A stretch of 64,000 bases of DNA from Dipteris shenzhenensis. Lineage: Eukaryota; Polypodiophyta; Polypodiopsida; Gleicheniales. Shown piece by piece: positions 30,927-41,300 of the stretch. The notes under the pieces are model-generated. The model made no database searches. It had not been told where the DNA came from and saw only the letters and a program-made list of their open reading frames with translations. The position numbers were made by a program, and so were the translations under genes. The stretch lies in assembly GCA_047967505.1 (NCBI GenBank), contig CM106539.1; one strand, written 5' to 3'. Positions within the stretch are counted from its first letter, which is position 1. Every line of letters starts with the position of its first letter.

Positions 30927-31560
30927 GTGCATCCAGTCTGCATGCGTGAGAAAGCTCATCAAGGTGAGTTCCCCAAAGTAGGTGAGTTGGTTTGTGAGAA
31001 GCTCTCGGCTTCCTCCGGTCCTAAACCTTTTGCTGTACCTGTAGGACTGGTAGAAGGGCAGGTTGTAGAGAGTTCGGCTGTGCATGCAACGGTTGAGGGT
31101 GAGGGAGGGGTGAAGGTCGGTCGAAGGGGGAATATGCATCTTATGCGGAGTCTTACGAAGAAGCTGAGGAGTGGTTTCTCTAAACTTTCCGACAAGGATG
31201 CATGGGCGTTGCTTTGTGCGAATCGCTCGTAGGGAGTTTGAGCCTTCGAAACGGAAGCTTCGGGAGATTGGGGCAAGCACAAGACTATCTATCGTCTCCA
31301 GCTCGATGCTATCAAACCTGAAGTCAAGAAGCTGGCTAATGGAGGTCTGTACCTATTCTTTACGGGCCGAGTCCCTACTATTGGGGAGCTTGCCTATGAA
31401 TGTGAAGTTCCACTTGAAAGGTATGAGGTGCAGTATATGGGCAGAGGTTTCTTTCTTGTAATGTGTGTTTCTGAGGAGCTTTCTGGATCGCCGTCTTATG
31501 TTTTTGAGTACAGTAGTTTTGGCAATTCCCTAGAGTACCTCGTTGTCGATTGCTGAGTTT
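30927..31560 (+). pseudogene. LINE ORF1 (DUF4283-like) relic
   Basis: A plus-strand frame at 30,927-31,232 holds EFPKVGELVCEKLSASSG and KLRSGFSKLSDKDAWALL. After a register change comes KPEVKKLANGGLYLFFTGRV, then YMGRGFFLVMCVSEE. The last block matches the DUF4283-type RNA-binding part of plant LINE ORF1. The region is broken by at least one frameshift. Confidence 0.6.
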
Positions 31561-31620
31561 ATGTTTAGTGAATGTCCTGTGGGGGTTGAGTTTCCCTTGC
31601 TCCCTGCATGGATGTGTTCC

Positions 31621-31923
31621 AGTTTGGATGCGATTGCTCACTCCCTAGGGAAGATCTTATTTCTCCTTCGACTCTTCAAATCTTTGGTCCAAAGAAGGCG
31701 TTGATCTTGTGGGACAGAAGTCAAGAAATCCCGGACTATGTGAAGGTTCAGCTAAGGTTTGCTTTGGACCTTTCCAGGATGCATGCTATCTCTTGTCTCA
31801 GATTCCATCCCAAGTGCCTCTAGACCGGCTGGGTGGTGTTCGGTGGGTGTTGAAGCCCGATCGAAAGGAGAGTCGATCCCCTCATCTAAAGATCCCCTCG
31901 AGTGGGGGTGATATGGCTGGTTG
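31621..31923 (+). pseudogene. LINE ORF1 second half (left arm of an inverted pair)
   Basis: Encodes LWDRSQEIPDYVKVQLRFAL, the continuation of the ORF1 block. It is repeated inverted at 33,686-34,009 with high identity. The right arm carries about 25 extra bases (around 33,820) absent here. Confidence 0.7.
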
Positions 31924-31999
31924 TTAAGGAAATCGGAGTGATGGGAGTGCCGTGGATGCATGGAACGCGGTGGGGAGAAAATGTAGGGTGGTGGCAGCA

Positions 32000-33480
32000 G
32001 TTCCTTATGCCCGTGCTGTGGAAGTTTCAGAAGAAGACCGAGAGTTGCATCAGACAAAAGACAAACGTGAGTGCATGATCTAGAAGTTGAGGCTTCCAAA
32101 AGAGAAACCAGCAGCTTGTCCTCTGTTGGAAAACTGGCCAGCTAAGGAGGTTTCCAAGAGACTCAAAAATATGGTGCAAAATGTCAGTAGCCGCAAGGAG
32201 AAGAGGTTCAATTTCTTGTGGGATGCATATAAAGCCTTGGCAACTGTGACAAGGTGAAGCTAAAGAGTTGTGTTGCAGTGGCTGTGCGTAGTCGCAACCT
32301 TGATGTTATGCTCCTGCACGTTAAATTGTGGCCTTGAGGAGGAGATATGGCTGGCATTCGATCAAGTCGGGTATGACTCTTTTGTGAACTCTCTTGGTAG
32401 GGGTAAGGGGTGTAGCTCTTCTTAATGAGAACGGACTGGGGCTATGACTCTTTTGTGAACTCTCCCCTTAGGGGTAAGGGGTGTAGCCCTTAATAAGAGT
32501 GGATTGGAGCGTCAAAGCCGTTCTGACCCCTTTGGTAGATTTCTTGCGGTTGCTATGGAGGCGGCGAGATTTCAGTTTAGTGCTATGTATATGCACCGAA
32601 TGAGGTGCAAAAGTAGAGGGGATTGTTAGAGAGATTTGAATTCAAAAATTGAAGGGGATAGGTGGATCTTGGGTGGAGATGGGAACATGACTGAGATGGC
32701 CTTTGATAGGTCCCAATTAGTGAGGTGTGTGTTTGGGAATGAGGCTTGAGTCGTGGGAGGAGCTGTGTATTGAGAGGGGATTAGTAGATGCTCTAGAACT
32801 AGATGAGAAAGGCTTCTCTTGGAGTAATAGAAGGAAGTGTCCCAATTTTTGAGCTAGTAGGATTGATAGATTTTACTTTCTAGAGAAGGCTGGCAGCTTC
32901 CCTTTTCCTTGGGGGGTCAATTTCTTGTAAATTCTGCAGTTTCGGATCATGTTCTTGTTGGTTGGTTTTTCTCACTTCCTAGTCTCGTTGGTAGATCGTT
33001 CGACATTTCATACAAGTTCAATAAGAAGTTGCTAGCTAGGAGTGATTTTGAGAGGCTATCTTTTCAGCTTGGACTGAATTGGTGAAAGGGGTGTTAGATC
33101 CGTGCTATAGGTGGGATGCTGCTATTCGATTGGTGATGCAAGTGTATAAGAGTTGGGAGGAACAGGCTCATGGGGACTTTTTGGCCGTCAACCTCCGGCT
33201 AACAGAGTGTACGCTTAGCCTTTTGTTGGCTGTGGAACAATGCTCGATGTCTACCTTACTTATAGAGATAGAGTAGCCTTGCATATAAAAAAGTATGAGA
33301 GGGCTAAAAAGGCTCGGCTCCAAAGCCGGATTCTATGGCTTTCTCTCAGGATTTCCCTTCTAAGTTCTTCTTTTAAGCAGTCAAACGGAAGCATCAGGTA
33401 AAGGCTGTTGATAAAGTGGAAGACAAGGAGGGAAAGGTGGTTTTTTAGTTTTGGCACATGGTGATATTCGGGACATGAAA
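32000..33480 (+). pseudogene. LINE ORF2 endonuclease relic
   Basis: Near 32,660 the plus strand reads RWILGGDGNMTEMAFDRSQ and then ERGLVDALELDEKGFSWSN and ASRIDRFYFLEKAG. This is the GDFN and SRID blocks of an apurinic-type LINE endonuclease. The linker before reverse transcriptase follows (LDPCYRWDAAIRLVMQVYKS). Stops and register changes are frequent. GTAGCTCTTCTTAATGAG-type duplicated text occurs near 32,410-32,490. Confidence 0.7.
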
Positions 33481-33685
33481 TACATCAGACAGGTATTTAT
33501 TTTTCCTATCCTACATGAAATACCCACTGTTGTTAGCATCTTCTTCGCTTCATCTCTTGATGTGGGCATGGTATTTGGTGTGCCGCCTCACTTGCAGTAC
33601 AGATCACATTGTGGCAGCTTAGCACCACATCCCACTGATTCTAGATTGAGAAGCGTTTAGGAAAGAACTGTCGACTATAGTGGGC

Positions 33686-34009
33686 CAACCAGCCACATCA
33701 CTCCCACTCGAGGAAATCTTTAGATGAGGGGATCGACTCTTCTTTCGATCGGGCTTCAACACCCACCGAACACCACCCAACCGGTCTAGACATTTGAGAT
33801 GGAATCTGAGACGAGGATAACAGTCGGTCGGTTTACAAAGATAGCATGCATCTTGGAAAGGTCCAAAGCAAACCTTAGCTGAACCTTCACATAGTCCAAG
33901 ATTTCTTGACTTCTGTCCCACAAGATCAACGCCTTCTTTGGACCAAAGACTCGAAGAGCCGAAGGAGAAATAAGATCTTCCCTAGGGAGTGAGCAATCGC
34001 ATCCAAACT
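33686..34009 (-). repeat. Inverted copy of LINE ORF1 segment
   Basis: Reverse complement of 31,621-31,923, closely matching through LWDRSQEI and KVQLRFALD, about 1.76 kb away. It lies between the endonuclease and reverse-transcriptase parts of the plus-strand LINE, so it reflects an inversion-duplication or a second inserted copy. Confidence 0.8.
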
Positions 34010-34480
34010 CGAACTATAGTAGGAGATGCATTGGATGTTCTTAGTCCTGATGGTTTGGCAGTTGAGTTCTATGTAGCATTTTGGCAATTGATTGAGAGGG
34101 ATTATACTGAGATGGTCAATGCTGCAATGCAGATGGAGTATTTTTCAACGGACGTCAATGTAAGGTTGGTGAAATTGTTTCCTAAGAGGTAGAACCGAAT
34201 TAGGGTGCGGGATTTAGGTTTGGCAGCTGAGTTCCATGTAGCATTTTGGCAATTGATTGAGAGGGATTATACTGAGATGGTCAATGCTGCAATGCAGAGT
34301 GAGTATTTTTCAACGGACGTCAATGTAAGGTTGGTGAAATTGTTTCCTAAGAGATAGAACCGAATTAGGGTGCGGGATTGGCGACCAATTTCAATGTTAA
34401 ACACTTAGCATAAAATTGTTGCTAAGATTATTGCTCTTCGAATTAAGGATATTTGCATGTCTATTCTTGAAAGGGCCCTC
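34010..34480 (+). pseudogene. LINE reverse-transcriptase start with duplicated segment
   Basis: Reads LSPDGLAVEFYVAFWQLIE, then TEMVNAAMQ, RLVKLFPKR, a stop, and RVRDWRPISMLNT with HKIVAKIIALRIKDI. This is the first part of a LINE reverse transcriptase. A 165-bp tandem copy repeats the LAVEFY-to-LFPKR portion. No catalytic ADD is present downstream. Confidence 0.75.
34052..34381 (+). repeat. 165-bp tandem duplication in LINE RT
   Basis: GGTTTGGCAGTTGAGTTC at 34,052 recurs at 34,217 with one change. The following 160 bases are nearly identical. The period equals 55 codons. Confidence 0.9.
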
Positions 34481-34699
34481 ATTCTCAATATGTCCCATGC
34501 ACACGATATGTTGCATGACCAATTTCTTCTTTGTTTGTTGATTGAAGATCAATGATTGCATGCCAGCAAAAGTTCCCAAACCTTTTGAGGTCGAGGAAAT
34601 TCGAAAAGACAAAGTAGTCGATTTTAGGGGAGGTTGAGGAGACAAAAGAGGACAATCCCTTACAAGAAGAACCACAAGAAAAGCTAAGGGTCCTCAATG

Positions 34700-35330
34700 A
34701 AGAAGCCCAATAGGAGTAACTATAAAGGAAAAGAGATGAATGAGGTCCCCATTAATTAATTTATTGAAGTAATCTAATCTTTCTAAGGTTTCACCTTCAT
34801 CGTCCCAACCTTCCTCTTTGTAATTTCGCTCCCCCTCTCTTCGGTCAACCCGCCCCTCTCTCCCCCTTCGTCCCCTTCTCTTCCTCCTTTCTACTCTTCG
34901 CTCAAACCTTGCTTTCCTCTCAAGCCCCCCTCTCTCCCCGTTCCTACCCTTCTCCTCCTCCTTTCTGCCCTCTGCTTAGCCCCGCTCACTACGTTCACTC
35001 AGCGCCCCCCTCTTCCTACCTCTCCCTCCCCTCTCCCAACCTTGGCTTAGGTTGCCTTGAGGGTTCTTTCTACACTTGTCGATTTGCAAATCCTCTCGCT
35101 TCCAAACCTTCTACCATTCGCACCATCGTGGTGCTTTGCTGTTGTTTTTTATTGCTCCCCCCCCCACCTGGGTCCCCCTCATATATTTTTTGCTAAGGCA
35201 GCAAACATGAAACTTCTAGACTTCCGTGCTTGTCTGGGGCTTAATTAATCGAATTATGCCTTAGGTTAATCTGGTATTCCACCTCCCGCCTCACTCAACT
35301 AATTAATTAATAGCATGTTTTCATCAACAA
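34700..35330. other. No gene recognised; CT-rich
   Basis: Long pyrimidine-rich stretch with runs of C near 35,157. Open frames here reflect composition. Confidence 0.5.
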
Positions 35331-35351
35331 GGGGGGGGGGGGGGGGGGGGG
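35331..35351. repeat. G21 homopolymer
   Basis: Twenty-one consecutive G. The true length may be uncertain in the assembly. Confidence 0.9.
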
Positions 35352-35395
35352 CTATTTGTCCAAAGTAAAGGCACAAACATGAGACCAATAGCTAG

Positions 35396-36030
35396 GTGGT
35401 AGTATGGTCACTCCTTGTGGGAGAGAGAATGGACAAACACTATGGAATTATTGTACATCAATATGCAAGAGGTTTTTTTTCGTTTTTGGCCAAATATCAA
35501 AATGACAAATGCCAAACCCCATGTGTAGAACCTAAATTTAAAGCTTTATTCGACATCCGTTTGGTGGGCGACACAACATTGCAAATGTAAGGAGAATATA
35601 AAGTTTTGGGTGGCAAGAGTATTGGATCTAGGTAGATATTAAAGTAGAAAAGCATTGACCTTAAAGCATATGGTATGAGCCAAGACGTAAAACTAGGGGT
35701 CTAGATAAATAATAGCATGCTATCAAAAGTTGTATGTAAAAGGAATGGATTCCAAAACATGGAGTGTATTAGCAAAATGCACAAATACTCATAGCCTCTT
35801 GGAAAGGATGAGTAAATAATTGAAGAAGCATATGAGGCAATGTTTGGTGGAAGAGAAAATAAGATACAAATTACTATGTGGGACATATTCAGCAATTGTT
35901 ATAATGTATATGAAGCAATGCTTGGTGGAAGAGAAAATAAGATACAAATTACTATGGGGGACGTATGCAGCAACTACTGTTATAATGGGAGCTAGAGAGG
36001 ATAGAGGAGAGGATAGCATTGATGAAGATT
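35396..36030 (+). other. Unrecognised, weak coding-like scraps
   Basis: A plus-strand piece ending VEPKFKALFDIRL loosely resembles DPEFKAVLDIPL of the unknown spliced relic at 23,650, too short to rely on. A 78-bp tandem duplication follows. Confidence 0.3.
35831..35986 (+). repeat. 78-bp tandem duplication
   Basis: TATGAGGCAATGTTTGGTGG at 35,831 recurs at 35,909 as TATGAAGCAATGCTTGGTGG. The period equals 26 codons and the plus frame YEAMFGGRENKIQITM is preserved in both. Confidence 0.85.
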
Positions 36031-37765
36031 CACCACTTGGTCATTGTATTTTTTATTTTTTTTTATAAAAACTAAAAGTTGTTACTAATTGTGTAGAGTT
36101 TTCTTTTCTCCCAAGCAAAAAGGGCTAGTGTAACTTTTACTATAATAAAAAGTCTTCTTTCATTCTCTCTTCAAATTTCTACTCCCTTAAACATTAAAAA
36201 TTCTTCAAAGCTTTGTTCAACGGTAATGAAAATATATATTTAGAATTATCATTTCTTTATGTTGTACATGAAAATTGCATGACTTTAGCAATCGAGCCTA
36301 GTTTTGTGCCTAATCTCAAAACCAACAATCTCCATACACTGAATTCTAATCTAAGTTGCCCACTATAATCCATATAATGATATTCTTATGATTGCTCTTT
36401 TTAGAAGGCAAAAAATTATGTTGTTTGTTTTACGTAATCATTTTCTCAATACGGAGTTTCAACCATCAGATTCAAATCCATCACTTTACATATGGTCTGT
36501 CTCAAAACCCAAAACATTTCTACCATCCTAGCAAGCAGAATGGGGCAAATGCCCTTGCCTTAAATAATCAATGCTATGTTTCAAGTCTTAATCCTATTGT
36601 CAAAGGTCGAGCTACTCATAGTTAGCATAAGCTTGGCATCTAGCTAGGTCTTGATCCTCCTTGATTAAGTTTTGCAGTTGCTTGAGCATGTGTGATCTTG
36701 ATCTTGTTAGCTAATTCCATTTTCTTAGCCATATCTTTACTCTTGAGGCCATCATTTGTTAGATTCTGAGACAAGTTCTTGAGAGCCCATCATGATGCTC
36801 TAATGTGTGTAGAACTATAGTTCACTGCACATATACCCTATCCATTGGGTTGTTAAGCACGCGTTGTTACAACAAAGTCAATGGTGACGAGTTAGACTTT
36901 GGGGATTATTGAATTCCATACATTCATAAAGCCCAAAAGTCAGACTTCTTTAGAAACTAGAGAAAATAAATCATTCATTCCCATTACATCTCAACAGCTC
37001 CAAATTAGGCCTCGTCATCTTCATTGAAAAATATAGAGGCCTGTCTTGTTATAAAGAGGCCTCTAATGTTTTAAAAAGATTTAACCACCCATATTCAAAT
37101 GAAAAATAGAAAAAGAAACAACAATCCGATAAATACTTTCATTCGGGTATGGCAATGATGCGTAAGCTTTCAGAATAGTCCCCTGAAAATCTAGACTTGG
37201 AAACTAGCTTACCTTTAGGGAGTAAGGCCCATACAAGGTAGATCAGCTGAAATGATAAAACTTGTCCTATATAACGACAAGTAATTTGTTAACCTATAAG
37301 GAGAAAGCTGCAATGAAGCCTGCTTATCTCATTCCAGACTGCCAGGACACTTATTTAACAAAGGTGCTGCTTCAATAGATTTCGCATGTTCATATGAAAC
37401 CTTGCACTGTTGAAATCAGAAGATATACCAGCGATGTCTAATTCAGGTAATTAAAGGAACAAATTCCACTACATCAGCTGTTTGAATAATATCAATAATT
37501 GAAATAACCAGATTTGCATTTGCGACAATCAAAACAGTTATTTGACACATGTCAATAATTTGAAAGGAACAAATTTGTCCGTGCATCTGAATTGTGCACC
37601 TAAATGAGTAATCCGAGTTAGTAAAAAGCTGAGTTACTGCATTGAAGCAGCTCTTTCCGAGTTGAAGCAGCTGTTCAGAACGCATTGCAGGAAACAACCA
37701 TTCAAGATGGGACAATAAGCCTCCTCTTGCTTGGATATAAAAGGTGGCTTTTCCGCCTGCAATCT
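36031..37765. other. No gene recognised; downstream flank of the host gene
   Basis: AT-rich. The part next to 37,765 should hold the 3' untranslated region of the minus-strand ankyrin-AAA gene. I could not fix a poly(A) site. Confidence 0.5.
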
Positions 37766-38302
37766 TCACTGTGAAAGCAGCATTAGCCCTGTCTTCATGT
37801 CTTCTAAGGTAATTGTGATAAGCTCATTGGCATCGCAGCAATCCAAGTCCAACCTATGATCCAAGTTCTCCCTGGCATTGACTAGCATGGGCCACACAAG
37901 ACCACCATTCAATTCGTGCCTCTGTTTCTCTGTGGTTCCAGCTTCCAAGAGTTGCGCTATTGCTTCAACAGTGCAAGCTTCATGCAGTTTGAAACCATAC
38001 ATCAAACTTTCTGCAGCTCGATCATTCATTTTCACATGAGTGATCATTGCGAGCTCCGAAACTGTGAAGTCATCAAAGTTGAAGTATTTAGTTACCCTTC
38101 TTGCAAAGCCTTCATTACAACTGATTACTCGTTTCATAGGTTCTGCATATCCAGCAAAGATCACTACCACTGATCCACTATCCATCACTGACATGATCTC
38201 CTCCAAAGCTTCTAGACCATAATCTTTGTCATCAGACTTCTGTAAAGGCATCAACCTGTAGGCCTCATCCACAAAAAGTATTCCACCTGCTGCTTCTTGA
38301 AT
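37766..38302 (-). CDS. Exon 7, Walker B to C-terminus
   Basis: 178 codons plus stop, starting IQEAAGGILFVDEAYRL after the acceptor TTTACAG. It holds Walker B, the sensor-1 region, the arginine-finger region and the helical lid (NARENLDHRLDLDC), and ends LMLLSQ. Intron 6 is 747 bp. No frameshift or stop interrupts it. Confidence 0.9.
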   Translation of the reverse strand: MQEAAGGILFVDEAYRLMPLQKSDDKDYGLEALEEIMSVMDSGSVVVIFAGYAEPMKRVISCNEGFARRVTKYFNFDDFTVSELAMITHVKMNDRAAESLMYGFKLHEACTVEAIAQLLEAGTTEKQRHELNGGLVWPMLVNARENLDHRLDLDCCDANELITITLEDMKTGLMLLSQ

Positions 38303-41300
38303 CTGTAAACAGTGCAACGACAAATAGGGTCACGGAATGCTATTTACGCAATTTTGTTCTAAAGAAATTTGCTCTGTAATTACTTCATTCAAAAGCATAC
38401 CAATTCAATACAGCCTTTCAACTGCATAGCGTCCAACAAAATGAAAAAATTGAGCTGGGTCGCAAAAACCATGCATGATTGGGACATCCCTATTGATGGC
38501 ATAGTAGCACCCCTACTGGCTACATAGTAGCCTGCCAATGGGCATACTTCTGTGTTAACAATACAAATAATATCATTGCATGAAGCAACAAAATAAATGC
38601 CGTTTTTCATTGCCATGGTGAACCAAGGAGGTTACAAACTGCCAACACCATTATGCATAGCGAGGACTAGTAACTATGCCATCCCCATAAAAATTTGTTA
38701 AGTAAACAACTATCTGTCACAATAACTGTTCTACCGTAAGTTGCTGCACACACCTCATGTACAAACATGAGTCACTTGGGAAGAGGGCTATTAAAATAAT
38801 AGGTTCAGGTTATTTTCATCGAAGCAGTAACGCCTCTAAAGTTAAGTCTTGCCTGATTAAATTTATTCCTTTCAGCTTACGACAACATAAGTAGCAATAA
38901 GTAGTGCATCATAGAAACTAAAAACGGTGCATCATAAAGAGTTTAAATGGGTTGATGCAATAAAGACCATGCATATGGCAGGCTATCCAGGAGCTTTTTT
39001 TCAGCATAAAATAAATGCAGCAGCCTTGTCTATGAGCTTATCCAGTTACCCTTTTCCTTGTCCGAGGGCCTGTATGACCTACAAATTCTCCGACAAGATC
39101 AGTCCGTTGAACCTCCACAACCTTGTCCGTTGGCAAGACACCGACCATATGCAACAGCTTTCCTAATATCCGGGCAATCATAGTTTTTCCTGAGAGAGAA
39201 TCAAGGTAGCAATTATTGCAGTAGCGCACAAGAGTGAACAAGCATTGTAAGACTTAAAACACATTACAAAAAAGACGTGCAAGAAATGTAAGTAAACCGA
39301 TTAGAACTCAAAACTTTATAAGAGGTCATCTGCCAGCAGGTTAGAATGTTAAATATGATATACATTTATGGTTAGGCCATTCAAACTCGAATTTTCATGC
39401 GGCAATCCATAAGAGATTGCAACACCAGTAAACTTTAATCTTTTCGTACCTGCACTCTCTCTCTTCTCTCCGATCCTACAGTGGTATCAGAGCCCAGCTT
39501 TGCTTCCTCTGCCTCTTGTCCGTACTGTCCGTACAGCCACGTACAGATATCGTACATTTCTTGCAACTGCCCGTACATCTGTCGCAATTGAATCTGTACC
39601 TTCGTCGTACGCCCGTACTTGCACTCCGTACAGATCTGTACCTGCACTACGTCCATACCTACATTCAGTACTGCGCTGTACTGTACTTCATTGCACTGTG
39701 TTTCGTACTAGAGCCATTGTACTTGCACCGCCGTACAGATCAGTACCTGCATCGTCGTACTGTCTGTACTGATCTACGCAGATCTTCTGTACATGCACGT
39801 GGAAGCCTCCGTACAACTGCAGTACTCCAAATCCCCGTACAACGTACAGCCGTACACCGTACAGCCATACACCGTACTTGAGCTGTCCGTACAGCTAGTA
39901 CTTCTCTCGAGATCTCCGTACAGGTGTTCCACGTGTGAAGTCTCTTGCAAGACATTGGCAAAATTTGGGGCTTTCAATACCTTTCATCTCCTCTAGTTGC
40001 AACTTCTTGCAAGAACACTAGAGATTCGGGATTTGGTCTGCAATTTCTTTTTGATTGCAGTACATTGAGTCACATTTGCAGGACATTGAGTCAATTTGCA
40101 GGACATTGAGTCATTTTACAGAACATTGAGTCACTTTTGCAGGACATTGAGTCAAATTTGCATACATTGGGTCACATTTGCAAAAATTTCAGCAAAGTTT
40201 GGGGCTTTTCTGCATTTGCCCTCTTTTTGGCCTATTTGCCCTCAATAAATTTGGGGCTTTTGCCAAATTTGCTGTTTTTAGTCACATTTGGGTCAGATCT
40301 GCATTTGCCCTTTGATTTGGGTCTGAAATTTGCAGATATTTGCTGTCATTTTTGGGACAGACAGCTTTTTGCAGTGATAGCCTTGAGGCTTTTGGGTTTT
40401 CAGGTCTTTTTCAGGGTATCACATTTGCTATGGTTGGGAACAATCAAGATTTATTTGGAGTTCTTCGTGAAGATGATAAGTTGGATGGCACCAACTATCC
40501 GATGTGGTCTTATCTCATGAAACATATTCTTGTTGCGAAGCATTTGTGGAATATTGTTTCTGGGGCTGATCTGAGGCCAGCCAATGCTACAGTGGTTGCC
40601 TCTACTGCTGGTCCTCCTGCAGGGGGTACTCCTCCTGATGCCTCTTCCTCTAGCACTCCTGCTGCTGCTCTTCCAACTCAAGAACAGTCAAGATGGGATG
40701 CAAGAGATGCAAATGCACATTCATGCATTGCTTTATCATGCAAGAGAATCATTATTCCACACATCCGGTCTTGCAGGACAGCAAAGGATGCTTGGGATAA
40801 ATTTGTTGGGGTAAAGGCACTGGCCACCCTATGTAAATAGTACTTTATGTTGTACTTTAGTGTAGGACACTTAAGTACACTAAGTACACATTTGTACTTA
40901 GATGTACTTAAGGGTTACTACCTTATCCATAATATATATGTGTGTACTTGGGGAGGTACCACTCACTCATTGTGATTATCCACACTAGTGTGTGTGTGCA
41001 GTGAGTCTCCCTACTCCCTCACTCTCTCCCTTACAATCTATCAACTGGTATCAGAGCCAACGGGCTCTCTCCCTTCCTTTCATCCTCACGGGCTTTCTCT
41101 CTCTCTCGCAGCCAACGGGCTGGAACAGCGTCGTATTCTGGATTCTCCTTCTCTCTCAGCCAACGGGCTGGAACAGAGAGCTCCTGCTCTCTCATCGCGA
41201 TGGCAAAGGCGCTGGCACACGCGATGGCAAAGGCGCTGGCACACGCGATGGCAACGCGAGAAAGGAGCGGGAGAGGCGTGGGCGGCATACGCGTAGACAA

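Noticed and set aside
35396-35590. A second copy of the unknown spliced gene
   Set aside because: Only about ten residues (PKFKALFDI versus PEFKAVLDI) resemble it, which is not enough.
39435-39996. Several ORFs of 67-121 codons in the GTAC region
   Set aside because: Both strands are open because the palindromic GTAC repeats avoid stops; the region is a copia leader.
40062-40181. CRISPR-like direct repeats
   Set aside because: Repeat and spacer are not distinct, units are adjacent and degenerate, and the context is a plant copia leader.
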